Origin: Catonia carolina
Taxonomy: Eukaryota; Arthropoda; Insecta; Hemiptera; Achilidae
DNA: 64,000 nucleotides
Reading direction: 5' to 3'
Assembly (NCBI GenBank): GCA_035578175.1
Contig: JAQMRL010000001.1
Span: 237,785,038 to 237,849,037, forward strand
A program made the translations under genes and the position numbers. Under the pieces are notes generated by a model. The model searched no databases. It was given only the letters and a program-made list of their open reading frames with translations, and was not told the DNA's origin. Positions 42,201 through 57,200 of this stretch are shown here, one piece after another (position 1 is the stretch's first letter; every line of letters begins with the position of its first letter).

Positions 42201-45200
42201 GAAAAATCCAAAATTCGAGGTACAACCCCCCCAGGACTCAAAAATCTGAAAACATGTAACTCCTGATTGGCTGAAGATATTGAGCTCGGATTTTTTTTTA
42301 ATCGATTTCTCAACCCAGAAAACTATAGAGACTTTTACTAACATAATATCAATTACGTAAACTTTATTGCAGACTTTTCGTAAAAAAAATTTTGGTTAAT
42401 GGCAGAATTGTACTCACAAATGCATTATTTATTTGTACTGGTAAGCCAATTTCCCCCACTCTCACATAAGGTGCTGATCACATAACTGTTACAAATTACT
42501 GAACGGTGCGTACGCTTTCGTTATTCATTGTTGTTTTGATTTTAAAACTTTAAATTAGCGTACTATTCAAAATAACAATCAGTTCTTTTAAGAACTTCAT
42601 CTTGTGAAAAGATGAGAATACATACAAAATAATTATCAAAGTTATTCTTCGTTTTATTATCTTATTCGATTTTGTTATTTTAAACGTCTTTAATCTTTCA
42701 GTTTCTTTTTACGTTCTCTTGCCTATATGAATATATAGGAAGGAAAGTATTGTTTACATGTTGATTTTTCAAAATCGAGTTTTCACCGGATTCTACACGT
42801 TTTCAGACTTCTGAACCTAAAAAACATGTTTTTAGCGATTGGTCTGTGTGTGTGTGTGTGAACAGAATATCTCAAAAACGGAACCTCGTACAAACTTAAA
42901 ACTTAAGTTAGACACCACTAACGGATCCAACACAAACATTTCATCAAAATTGGTCAACCGGAAGTAGTAGTTTATTCCTGTCATTTTTCATTTTTTGCAA
43001 TTTTCTCAAAAACTGGTCCTACGATTTTTTTAAAAATTGCCACATTTACTAAATTTTTTTATGCTTTACAAGATTGGGTAGGCATCATGTCTGCTGAAAT
43101 TCTTGGCGAGGCTGTTTTCTCATAAAAAAAAATTGTCTTTTTAAAATTGCGACTTTAATATGCATTTTAGCGCAAGAACGTGTATAATAAAAGTTGTAGA
43201 GAATTTAAAATCCTACAACTTTTATTTAAATATTTTTTTGTATTAACGCTTAGTTAAGTGCTAGTTAGCGGTTTTTTGTTTTTTCTTACAAAAACGTGTA
43301 AAAAAATCTATTTTTTAAAGATTTCAGCCTAATTACGCATTTTACAACAAAAAAAATCAAATTTATAGGAAATTAAAAGATCTACAACTTTTATTTAGAG
43401 CGTTTTTCTCTACAAAGCCTAGTTTAGCATGAAAGAGTGGTTTTCCATATGTTTAAGCCAAACTGAGTTTGATTTTCATTTTGCGTCTTTCACTCATGAT
43501 TAAAATAAGGTAATGTTAATTGAGGTTAGTTTTTTGTTTATTTCTAATGTTTTATTACTAATGGTAGGTTATATTGTTAATTATTTGCATTGGCAAGAGA
43601 AAGTTGTGTGAGTGTTTCACACCAGATTTTTTTCTTTTTCTTAAACCATTCATTAACAAATTTATTCTTAATTTTGTTAAGTCAATTATTCCAAGTGTTT
43701 CCTTTTCGGTTTATTTTATATTCAAATTTACAGCAAAGCGCATGGGAACTTCTAGTACTTATAACAAATTACTATCCTTACCTAACAAAGCAGACCAAGT
43801 ATAAAAAGTATCTCTTCTAATTCTTGTTGATACTACATCATCATTGAAAACATAGATTTTGTTAATGCTAATTGTTACATTTCTCTCACTGCTACTGGTG
43901 TTAATATCTTTGTGTTGGTCACCTGCAATAAAATTATTTTATATGTGAATTAGATTCAATATACAATCACTTCTACATTTTAAAATCAAATTTGGAAGCT
44001 TAATTTTGCCTTAGAGAAGTTACAAACCCATCTTGACAACACTCACAAATGGTGTCGGAAATGGAGGGTGACGATTAATGAAGATAAGTAAACACATGTA
44101 ACTTTAACATTAACCGTCAAACAACGGGAACCGCACTGATGCATCAACGAGTAGAGCACAGCATTAATGCTCATAAGTCCTTTGTCAGTAATCGTAGTTA
44201 TATCGACATATAAATCAATTTATTCAAAATAAAACTATCTATAATCTAATGCCAAACTAAATCGTTTTGGTCTATTTTCACGTGGGTTGGTAGCAGCGGA
44301 AAGAGAGGGAAGAAAAAACACGGATAGATACATAAATTTCATGGTAGTCAGTATATTAAGTCGTATTTTTTTTAACAAACGAATACTGGATTGACTGTTT
44401 ACAGTTTGTAAAATATTTTTCTTGAAAAGACTGTTTACAGTTTGTAAAATATTTATCTTGAAAATGAAGTGATTTATTACAGTTTTGTTGACAGGTGTGA
44501 GAAAATAATGATTTATAATATGACCGTTTGGGTTAGATTGGGTCATTTTTTATTATTTCCGAACTAAAAGTAGTAAATTTACTACGTTTTAAAATTTTTT
44601 TTTATCTAACACAGAAGCACACATGTACAAAATGAATCATGATAATATTACATTTATAACACTGCAGTGAAGTAGCATTGGACTGAAGTACTACCATTCA
44701 CATGTCGCATCATTGTTGCGCTGTTTGCTGCTCTATTGCTTTAGCTTATAGCATCCTTAATTTCTACATATTTTTACTTTTTTAGTAAAAAATTATTCAC
44801 TGAAATGTGATATTCAATAATATATAAGCACATTGCCATAAAAAATTATAAATATGTCGGTAAAATCGTGTTATCTTACAAGTATTCAAAATTTTTGGAG
44901 TATTTTTAAACACCTAATTTTAAATCACTATAACTAAAGTAAAAAGAAAGCAATTTACACGATTTTTTTTTAGAAATAAAGCTCGTATATTTGTAAACCT
45001 TCATGATTTTTTTGTAAAAAAAAATGGCTGAGGGACGAGAGTTGGAGTGATGAGAGTTTTGCAGCCGGCTGCTGCTTACCACGTTGGGCTTGGGTTAAAG
45101 AAACCAGCATGACCAGTCGCCAGAAAGATTTTTTACTAAATCAGTTCCAATATTTTTATAATTTGTCCTCTGATGATAGCGGGTCCACCAAAACATGGAA

Positions 45201-48200
45201 GTTAAGAAAAATAAATTAATAGAAAAAACTAAAAAGATTAGCTTCTATTTGCTATTTGGTGTAGTGGTCAGCATAACTAGCTTCTATGGCAGAGGTCCCA
45301 GGATACCTAAGCACAAACAAAAGGTTATGTAGCCATCACCACAAAAAATTCACTATCCTTTGTAGCTGCAGCAGCTATATGCAGGTTACCGAAAATTTAA
45401 AGTAGTTTTACATTTGGATTAAATGTTTTTAGATTGTTTAGCCTCAAAAGTAAAGATCCCTTGACACATACAACATAAATAAAAATTCAATAAAAATATT
45501 ACAAGACTGAAAAATATACAAACTTCGAATAAGCGGACTAAAACCAGAATCTGCTTCATAAGTTGTAATTGAACATTCTGGTAAACAATCACAAGGTCTT
45601 CTTACAAAATTATTGTCGCTGAAAGGCAGTCTCTCATTGAGTTCAAAATTTTTCTGGTTAGATAGAAATATCCCATGATAAACTGCCTGAAATACAGCTG
45701 AAAATACAAAAATGTAATTAATCAAAATATATCAGCACAAATTTTACTTTAATGTAATTTTAAAAGTAAATTTGCTGTGTTCATCATTTTAGATTCAGAA
45801 ATTTAATTTGCTGTTGTTTAGGTAATCAACTGAAAGACAGGTTTGAACCTCTAGAGGCTTTACTAAGTAAAATGGGAAGTGAGGTGGTTTACCAATAGCT
45901 TCCTCACCGAGTGAAAAAATATGTGTTTATCAACATGCCAGGCCCTTTGAAAAGCATCTACGTTCCACCCTGCAAATGACACTTCACTGCATTCACCAGA
46001 GGGCTGTATAATGAAATCATTATACTCAACTGTGACCAGTTTATTATACATCTCTACCTCTTCTCTTCTTAAATGCTTCAGTTATACAATTGGCTGACCA
46101 TGTGATAAGAAACAGAACTATTTTTTGTTCTGGAACTACCAGATTGAGTGAAAATGATTTAACCCTTCACCTGCTTGTTTATGATGAACATAAATAGAAT
46201 ATCAAACCCATTTACCAACCAAACTGTATTTAGAAAAAAAATTTCAGTTGGCTGGTGAGAGGGAAAGGACTATGCATTACTGTGGTCCTTTCCACCCTTG
46301 TTTCTCACATCACACTATATAAATTTAAGGTTCCATTGTTTTAAAAGGTTTTTTTAGGTCTAAAAGCAATAAAATAGGAAATGAAGAAATAAGAGATGTA
46401 CTAGATTAGACTTGTCAATGGTAGAATGCCAATTAAGATGGACTATGCTCCTAAGCTAAACAAAATAAAATATTTCTGCGATTTATGGTGTATCACATTA
46501 TTGTGAACTTCAACATCTAGTATTACTAATGACTCCATCTTTTCCCTTGTCTTCCAGCATAGTTGCTTGTACGTATAAGTAAATTAATATATGGTTATGT
46601 CATCCAAAAAAAAAAAATAAATAAATAAAATAATGGCCCAACTATTTAATAATATTAAATCAGTATATTATACTGAAGATCAATATGTACAGTAAACTCC
46701 CGAAATAACGGCACTACGGGGACATCGATGATGCCGTTATTTCGAATATGCCGTTAATTTGAGAGCACACTATTTAATACATTACAGTATTTATTTCTTG
46801 TGTTTTTTAATATACTTATTACTTATTTATACTTATTATACTTATAATATAATAATATACTTATAATATACTTATTATACTTATTCAATATACTTTATTA
46901 CATGTACATAAATCAAAATAACAATACTATACACAACACAAAATTATTTTAAGAATTTTGAAAAGAACTGCGAATGTCTTTTTGTTTTAATTTAGTTTTT
47001 TGTTTCTTCGTTATTATTATTAAGTAACATTTGCGCCTGCATTACACCATCTTCTGAAAAACTTGAATTACTCTCTAAAAACTTTATTACAGTGAGCATG
47101 GATTTTTCAGCCTCGGTCCACAAAATTTTCGGGCTATCTTTAACATCTTCATCTTCATCTGGTTCTTCTGGATCGTGCTTAGGACTAGCTTGCGATTTGG
47201 TTACACATTCGATGATTTTTTCATCTGTAAAGGATTGGGTGATTTCAATATTTTTATCTATTTCTACCCAGTGTTCAATGTCACAATAATTTAATGTTTT
47301 AATGACTTCCTTATCTACTATGGATGCAGTTTCCAATATTTCTTGTACAATGCCGGAATCCTTCTCCTTTACGATTGCATCGTCCCCAGCCGGTTCTGCC
47401 ATTAAATTGGATAACAGATTTCCCCAACATGCTTGCAAAGTAGAAGTCTTCACAGATTTCCATGACATTGCTACAGAATAAATGGCGTCTTTAATCGTAA
47501 ATTTCTTTTGAAACTCAGCTACAGATGAGTCATCATTGACTAACTTTTTCATAAAGTCTTTACGGTAATGGCATTTGAAATTTTGAATTACCCCCTGATC
47601 CATTGGCTGAATCAGGGAAGTTATACCCGGTGGAAAGTACTAATAAAAAATTATGCTATGATTTTCACTAATAATTTCTGGTTCAAGTGCATGAGCTGTG
47701 CAATGATCTAATAAAAGTATAATTTTTGAATCTAGGCTTTTACCTGATGTGTGCAGACGTTCTTTCACAGAAGGAATGAAAACTGTTTGTTTCCAGTCTA
47801 CAAAAATATCTCTCGTCATCCATGCACTTTTGTTTGATTTATGCACTACAGGAAGATGAGTAAGCCCTTTAAATGGTCGTGGTTTGACAGATTTTCCTAT
47901 TACCAGGGGCTTAATTCGATGAGATCCTGTCGCGTTAGCACACGTGAGAATCGTTAACCTGTTTTTGTCCTTCTTAAAACCGCCTGCTTCAGTTTCATTA
48001 ACCCCTGCTAACGTAGAATTTGGTAAACATTTCCACAACAGGCCGGTTTCATCTGCATTGTATACATCTTCAAGTGATATGTTGTTTTCTTCAATTAACT
48101 GCTCAAACTGGTAAACAAATTCAGTGGCAGATACAGTATCGGCAGACTGTTTCTCTCCAGAAATATTTAACTTCCTTATCCCATGTCGAACCTTAAAACG

Positions 48201-51200
48201 AGTCAGCCACCCATCAGAAAATGAACAGTCATCTGAAATCTTCATTTTCTCTTTAAATTCTTGAGCTTTGACAATAAGCATTGGTCCTGATACTGAAACA
48301 CCTTTTGATTGTTCTAACAAAAACCATTTATAAACAGCCTTATCTAGTTCATCTAATTTTGGTTTTCTCATATTTTTTCTATCGCTAAGAGCCTTTTTCG
48401 TTTCTGACAACGACTTAAATTCTAGAAGCTTACTTTTAGAATGCTTGATATCATACAGAGTTGAAGACCCGATATTGTATTCATGCATTAAAGTATTTCT
48501 ATTAACACCATTTTCAATTTTATTACGAATTTCTAGCCTTTTTCAATACTTAACGTAGTTCTTTGTTTCTTCCCGACTTCTTTCTTCTTTAATGATGACA
48601 TAATTAAAACTTAGTTCACGAGAATATGAAGTAAACACTAAAAACGAAACAATTAAAAATAATAATTACGAACACTAAAAACGAAACAATTAAAACTAAT
48701 AATTACGAACGCAACGAATATGTACAACACAACTTACTACCGACTTGTTACACACCAGACTGAACGCGACGTATGAGGAAAAAAAAGGTTAGTTTTCTGC
48801 ACGTGTGTTATTACCACCGCCACCACCAGCAGGGTAGATTTTGTAAAAAGACTGAGTTATTTTATCGTTGCATACGCATATTTCAGAATCCAGTGTTACA
48901 AACCCAACGCTTGGTCATGAGTGCCGCTAGATTGAAAGTGCCGTATTATTGAATGCCGCTATTTCGGGAGTTTACTGTATCTATAATAGAATAATTTATT
49001 GTACTTATAGATGGATACTTATGGATTTAATTTTAATGTGCTCATGTGCTTGTTGAGTGAGGTAATCAGACAAGTAGCGTAATCATGGAAAATGCAATCC
49101 AGCAATACTGTGGCTACCTCCATAGTTCTTCAAGCTTACAATGATAAGATGCATAGTATAATTTCAACACGATTTAATTATGGTTACTGGTGCAGTAAAT
49201 TCCTCCAAGAAAGTATTTTTAATTATGGAAATGGATGTCAGAGATGTAAAGTAATTATATCATATTCTTGATTATTTGCACTTTAATTGCTTACTTCCCT
49301 CTGTGATCTGGCACCCACATACTACCTTGGACCTACACGACCATACCCACGGGTTTTCAGAACTGCATGTCAAAAAATTATTTTAAGGCTACCGTTGCAG
49401 CCTGATACAGATATTAATGGCCAGTACTTCCACCTGAAACAGTTTAGCTCTGTTAAAAGTGTTATTTTTTGAGTCACCATCACCCCTTGTAGCCAGCCGC
49501 ATTGGCATAGTTGGCAATGTGCTCGCCTCTCATCATGCGGTCTTGGGTTCAAATCCCATTCAGGCACGGCATATTTTCATACGTTACTAAAAATCATTTC
49601 ATCCTTCACCATCTGGATTAGCAGTAATTATAGAACAGTCAGACATTTAAAAAAATAAAAAGTCACACCTTGTAATTATTATTGACCGTAAACCATCATG
49701 GAATACAGAAAGTTATAGCTCCCAGACTTGACAAAGACAGCTCAAGAGAAGACAATGTTAGTTGCTTTAGCCACCAACATGCTATCCTCAACAATTCTTC
49801 TCAGAATCTGGTTGCCACAGCAGAGCAACATTACATATCCCTATATATATATGTATATGTTAGTTACATATCCCTTTTTCAGGGCCACCAGCTTACTAAC
49901 GTTTCAGAACACAGCTTGTCATCTGGTAACATTTGTATACTGTATGAAAAAGATTTTGTTAATGTTGCATTTATTTTAATTTGTTAATTTCCCTTACCCA
50001 AAGGTAAGTTATAGCATTTAAAATCACTTGTTTTTTCCAACATTTGTATTTTTTATCTTCTTGGAATACCGGAAGTTTAATTTATACATTTCAGAGTTAT
50101 TCTGTGGAACAATAATTGCAACTACATACGTACTTAATACAATAATAATTATAAAACTGTATAATAATTACCCCTGTATTTGTCGAGACAAGGAATATCA
50201 TCAATTTGACATCGTTTTTGATTAGCTGAAATAATATAATTAAATTATTCAAAGAATAAAAAAAAAAGTTATGTCTAGAATACATTTTTAATGAGATAAG
50301 CAACAGTACAAATTAAGCATTCATGTAACTTAATCTTTAATTTTATTTATTTTACTTTTTATTAGCTTGGCCCGTGCGGCTCTTCGCACGCGAAACATGT
50401 GTAGGACCTAATCAAGTTTTTTAAAATAAAATATGTAACAGAAATTATCTGGCTGCTAGTCAATTGTATATGCTCCAACTTACAGACACACACAATGTTT
50501 TGGTAAATTTCCCAGTGAACGTCTCTCATTCATCTTCCCTTTCAACTTTAACAATAATATCTACTTAACAAAAAGTGTGCACACACACTACGTTTTGATA
50601 ATTTACCCTGCGTACACCTCTCGACATCATCAAACCCCTTCATCTACATCAACAGCAATACCTACTCACATGTACACACTCACACATACATACATATTTA
50701 TAAAAATCTCCATTAGGGCCATAAAGGTTATCATTTTTGAAAATTTAAAAAGAAAATGTTGCTGTGAATATAAATACAAATATGGTGTCAAAATTTCATG
50801 AAAATCTGTTTAGTAGTTTTGGAAATTAGCCTGCACAAAAAAACGTGCTTTGTCTTTACAATATTAGTATAGATTTAAAATTTTAATCAATGCAAAACTC
50901 AAAAAGAGTATACGATTAGTCAGTATCAAAACATTTCATCTCTTAGAAAGCATTAAAAAGAAAACATAACATAAAACAAATTGTCAATTTCAGTCATAAA
51001 CAATATCCTACTGTTATTTACACCAGTTGATTATCAGTGACAATAAAACTGTGGAAGTAGGTCGAAAGATGAATAAATTCAGCATAATGCATCACCAAGA
51101 TGGTAATTAAATATTGTATTAATAAAAAAATTATGTTCCATTTTTTCTCTTTTTCAGTTGATATTCTTATTTTTTTATATTTTTTTATTAAGTTTATCAT

Positions 51201-54200
51201 TGATCTTACTAGAATCAGATTCACAGTAATGTGAGCTTACATGTAACAGCCTAGTTGCCACTCTTATAGTAGCAGTATTTATTACATTTGCTCTGTGGGA
51301 GATTAAGCATAAAAATATTACCTCATCTATGTTTTTTCTCCATTATTTCACAAAATTATTAAATCATGTGTATCGATTTACTTGTGTTTCCAAATTGTAA
51401 CTGATAAGTGGTGCAAGTAACATGAGATTTTACTGGTTATTATGGTACGTAAAGATTCAGTTTCTTTCCACTTATTTTGGTTTTCATACTAATTATTTTG
51501 AAAAGCTTTGATTTTATTAATAATATAATAAAATACTTTTGAAAGGTTAATTTAAACCATTGTTGTTTACATCACCAACCAAAAGGTTGGCTTGAATCTC
51601 TAGAGGCTTTACCAAATAGAATGAGGAGTGAGTGGGTTTACCTTGCCTTCCTCACTGAGTGGATAGGTATGCTTATCAACACCAGGCCCTCTGAAAAGCA
51701 CCTACTTGCCACCCTGCAAATGACACCTTCACTTCATTTACTACAGATCTGTCTGAATAATGAAATTTATTACTCTCAGAGGATATATCTCTGACTAGGG
51801 TCTTTTACACCTCTACCTCTTCTGTTTTAAATATTCAGTCATATAATTGGCTGACCATGTGATAATAAACAGAACTATTTTTTGTAGCCCTGGATTTAGC
51901 TGATCGAGAGCAAATAATTTAACACTTCACTTGCCTGTTACGGGCAAAATTCAAAACTTATCTTGTTATATTTGGTTTTGTCCATAGTTGGATGGGATAA
52001 TTTCCACCGACTCTAGCATAATAGGATAGTAGTTTACTGTAAGAAAATTTGTATTATCGTAATTTATTTTTTATGTAATGTGTAATATTATGGGAATAAA
52101 TAAACAATAATAATAATTATTATTATATTCTAACATTTATTAAGCAGGTATCATCTTTATTTGTTTATTTACCTACTTTTGTTAAATCTAAATCAAAATT
52201 ACACAGAAAATAACTAAAAAAGGTGGTTGACAATACTGATGAGGAAAAATAAATTTATAAAACTGGACTTTGTGCACGTGATTGATAAATTAGTGAGGCG
52301 GCAACGATGATTGAACAGAGTTGAAATTCAGCCTGGGTAAATTATATTATCTAAGGGTAAGTGCACAGTGAATGGTGGTCGCTAGAAATGATTCACGGTG
52401 GTGAACGCTCAGAGTGGGAGCATGTAACTATGCGCTTAACCTTCATTCAGTTGTCGGTATTTAACATGAGTTCCAGTAGCAGCAGTGATGATTAAATTAT
52501 TCCTAATGGAAAACGCTTATACAAAATTGTTATCTTTTAAAGATGATACCGTTAGTGAAATTAAATAAGAACAGAAAATTGTTCGGCACAATTATCTTTT
52601 TCCGCAATTAAAAAAAAGGTAGAGATAGGTTTTTAAATGCATGAGAATGACTCTAGAAACATTTAATTTTATATTATCTAAAGTAGAACTCGTTTTCAAA
52701 AACAAGGGTGCAACTTGCACAAGCAACCAATATTACTGGAAGAAAGACTTGTGATTACTTTGAAATACGTATTTTAAACATTTTGACTACCGATATTCAA
52801 TATTATAAAGCATTGTTAGGCCAGTAATAATCTTTTAAGTTATTTTTATAAACCTTTCTTAATACAATTAATTAACAAGTTATTATTTATGAATACGTAT
52901 TATATGACGCCAAGTACACTTAGCAACCTGGTAGCAGCAGGCAGGTTTATGCAAAACAAACCAATGAGCTGATATGCGCAGATGACCAGCGCACAGCTTT
53001 CTCCACCAGCATTTACTGTGAGACATCTGATTTAAATATAATGGCCTATTCCTACCAGCAGGCTCCCGCTTGTAAGCGACCAGTGACCAGCGACCAGTAT
53101 TCACTGTGCGCTTACCCTAATGTAATAAATCAGTTAAAGTAACGTATTTGAGTCTTGCAACTGCAGGAAAGCTCAAATTTCTGTGATTCTTACTATAGTT
53201 GATATGATGGTACAATTAGGTTCAAAATTCAAAATAAGAAATTAATAGAAAATCCATGGTAAATTTATATACAAATCAACAACCGCACCAGTTTTTTTTA
53301 GTGGGTTGATGGTCAGCACCAATAGAGTATTTACTGATGATACAAATACCAAACCTCCATAAGAGTTTTCATTAAGAATATATAAAAAAATTTATTGTTT
53401 GTAATATATTTACGGCCACTTATTTTTTCATACTCACATTTTCACTGTTACTCCTATAAATCAATTAAAAAAAAAACACCAAGAAACATACCACTTAAAT
53501 ATGGCAACAAAAATACTTAAAAACTCTTTTACATTTTATAGATGGCCAGTAGCCTATATGTTTAAATGTTTTATTACCTGCTGTTTTTGGGTATATTAGT
53601 GGAATACAACCACAGACACTGTATGTCAAATTAATTCTGCATTCAGCACTGCAATTATGATATGAATATGCTTGGAAACCAGCAAGTAGTCTCTGCTCTA
53701 AAACAACAATAAAAACTAATTAAAATAACTTATTTATTACATATTATAATATAATTTTATGTTCAGTAAAATAATGATTATTCACAATAAGTAAAAAATC
53801 ATAATTTTGGCTGGCCCCATTGGTGTAGTGGTCAATGCAACTTGCTTCTATGTCAGAAGTCTTGGGTTCAAATTCTCTCATTTTTTCATGGGTCACTGTT
53901 AAATGTCTGCATTACCATTAATGTACAAAAACAGTTAAGCATAAAATTAAAAAAAAAACACTTAACTCTTGATAGTCCGTGAGCAGATCCATATTGTGGA
54001 TCAACCTATCTGAAATACTTCAAATTATGCTAGAACATTCAATTTTTTTTAATTACGTGACAATGCATATATAAGCCTTGGCTTGTGTGTAGGTAATGAC
54101 ATGAGGTGATATGAAGATGAAAAACGCCAGACCTGAACAAGAACTGAACCTGGAATCCCTGGCATATGTAGAAGCCAGTAGCACTGACCACTACACCAAC

Positions 54201-57200
54201 GAGGTGGCCTATTTAGCAGGAACAAATATACGAGGGTCGATCATAATGTAAGTTACACCCATGCCGTGTTCTTGAGTTGAAAGGGATATATTAATGTATT
54301 GTGGTGGTAGCACTGGTTATATTGTTGTCTCCATGCTCCCATAGTAACAAGTCTGTAAAACATTTGTATTTGCGTAGTGTTGTATTCAATATGGCGTGTT
54401 CTTTGGAAGTTCGTCCAGTGTAGAAGTAGCCCGATTTTTGTGGGCCAAAAATTACAATAGTTCTGAAATTTATCGCCAAATTATTGAGATTTAATATCAG
54501 TTATGGTATTGCGTTTAGGATTATTCACGATCAGCTTATTTTTCGTAAGATGTGTACACAATGAAAAAAAGTGAAAGTATCCCCACATGTTTGAAAGGTT
54601 ATGCTGACAGTCTTTTTCGATTCTGAGGGAGTTGTTTACAGTGAATTTATACCCCAAGGAACAACAATCAATCTTACTGCCAGCCTTTAAAGATCGAAGA
54701 CCTGGAAGATTGAGCGATGGGGTAGTTTTTCTTCACATCAACGCTACTCCTCATTCGGCTATTGTGACAAAGAAGTTATTGAAAAAATAAAAAATTTAAG
54801 TGGAAAGTGTGGTTTCATCCGCTTTACAGCCCAGACCTAGCACCATATGACTACCACCTATTTGGTTCTCTCAAGCGAGGGAGGGGAGCGTTGCGCTTAT
54901 GATGATGAAGAAATCAAGGAAGCAGTTCTTAAATGGTTGAAGAAAATTGGATGAAATTTTTATAAGAGTGGAATTGAAAAACTTGACACAAGGTATGAAA
55001 AGTGTTAAAAAACCTTGGTGATTATGTTGAAAAATAGATAAAAATATGCAGTTTTTTCAATAAAAAAAATACAACTTATGTAATATGTATTATGCTTGTT
55101 TTAAGAGGGAGTGTAATTTATTTTCTGATTTTTCTCGTAGCAAGGTAATAAAAACTCTACTACCTGTTCCAAAACAGTCTCGATATTCCTCAGGGAGTTC
55201 TTTAACAGCATCGGTAGTATAAATTTTTTTTGCAAAAAATGACAGAAGGTAAACTGTATCTGGAGGTATTACTTTTCCAATTTCTGAAGAATCTGGATAT
55301 AAAAATGGATTTTTCAGGTACACCTAAAAACAGTAGTAACAAAATATTGATAATCTACTGATATAACTCAGATAGTGCATTTATTTTTTTATACTTACAT
55401 AATGAATGAAAACCCATTATATACAAATTTCAATTGAACAAAAATAGTTAATTCTTTTTTTTACAACAGTCCTTCAGTTTCAAGACTGATATTAATAACT
55501 AGTTGTATTTTAAAGACTCACAGATATCCATGTCCAAAATAGACTCACTTTTTTGTATCCATGGATAGACTCACAGATATCCATCTGATCTATGGTAAAA
55601 TGGAATTGTCTGTGTGAGCTTTCTCGAATATTTCTGCAGAGTAAAATCACCACATTATGAAACCAAGTATTGTAAGAATAGCTGCAATGTATTAAATTTT
55701 TAGAATTTGTAAAACCCGTGACATAAATGCTAAATGTGTTATATTTAACTAGAAAAAAATTCTAAGCTAGGTACTAAATTTTAAGACATTTTAGGACAAT
55801 GTAAAACATTCACCATCTGTTTCAACATATAATTTTTACAACTGTTTCAACCAGGTATAACCCATCAATGTTAAGTTAGCGCAGTCATCACGCAGAGTGT
55901 GGTTAGGAATTTGCCGTAGTGGGGAGGCAGAGTGATGTTCACACATTCATGTACACTCGCATTCCCCCTCCATTTTAGGCCAACAACATGTAAATTGAAC
56001 TACTGCGCATCAAGTGATCACGCTTACTTAACATTGATAAGTTATACTAAAAATATATTTTATGTTAAAATAATACACACTTACAGTTATTCCATAAAAA
56101 GCAGATAAGGATGAAAAGTAATCTGTATGGTTATTTTCTAATTTAAAGTACAGGCTATCAGAATAACCACAGGTGGTTGCCCTTCTTGCTTTCTTCCAAT
56201 GAAATTCCCTAATTACATAAAAATTAAATGATATATTATTATTTTATAACACACACACACACACACACAAGAAATACAATTCATAGATAACATGTACAAC
56301 TAACATTAAAAATAAAAAAAATAAAAATAAAACTTGGAAAACTTTTACTTACAAAGAACTGGAAGTTTTATAAAAATGACTGAAGAAACAAAATCTTCCA
56401 AAGGAATTTATAACAAATTATAAAATTGGTTTTAATATTTTTTAATTTTTTTTTTTTAAATTTATTTAACGTCGCATTAACTGCAAGGTCATTAGCGACG
56501 ACGTTGGGGTGTAACTGTGTGTAATGAGAATGAAATGATTTTTTGTAACGTATGAAAATATGCCGTGCTTGAGTGGGATTCGAACCCAGGACCGCATGAT
56601 GAGAGGTGAGCACGTTACCAACTGCGCCAATGCGGCCGGCAATTTTTTAATATTTATTTTCTGATGATGGTGAATGGAGAATCCACAAAATTATTGAAAA
56701 GGATAACTTAAAGGTTAATAAAAATCAATAATATAAATCACATTGATTACTTACAATGAAAAATTTCTGTAATAAATAGCATTGAACGCACAACAAAACC
56801 CATCTACAGTCACTACTTTTTCTACTAACATTTCACATGGGTACTGTCTCTTAAGCCACCAACATTCTTTAACCAAATCACTGCATGGTCCTGCCAACTG
56901 AAATTAAATAAAGTTTTGGTAAATTCTGCCATTATTGTTAACAATTTTAACAACTAATTTTATTAAAAAAAAACAAAAATACTACAGCAAAGTCAATTAT
57001 TCTGGTAATGGACTTTGCATAGTTTCCCTCATTTACTTCCTTGGTTGGAGAAGTTGATAGACACAAGTACCTCTGGGAGATAATAAAGGGTGTTTTTTTT
57101 TAGAGGTATAGAACTTTAAGTTGGCAGTACTGATTTCCATCGTGGCCATTTCGTAAACTGTTTTGTAATTTATGTTCAGTTTGGTTTGCCATTTTATAAT

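Noticed and set aside
51025..51051. 27-base candidate DEG/ENaC exon with good borders and matching phase
   Set aside because: Encodes VLLSLIINW without the cysteines expected in that region.
53420..53470. 16-base candidate micro-exon before GTGAGTATG
   Set aside because: Its length shifts the frame relative to exon g.
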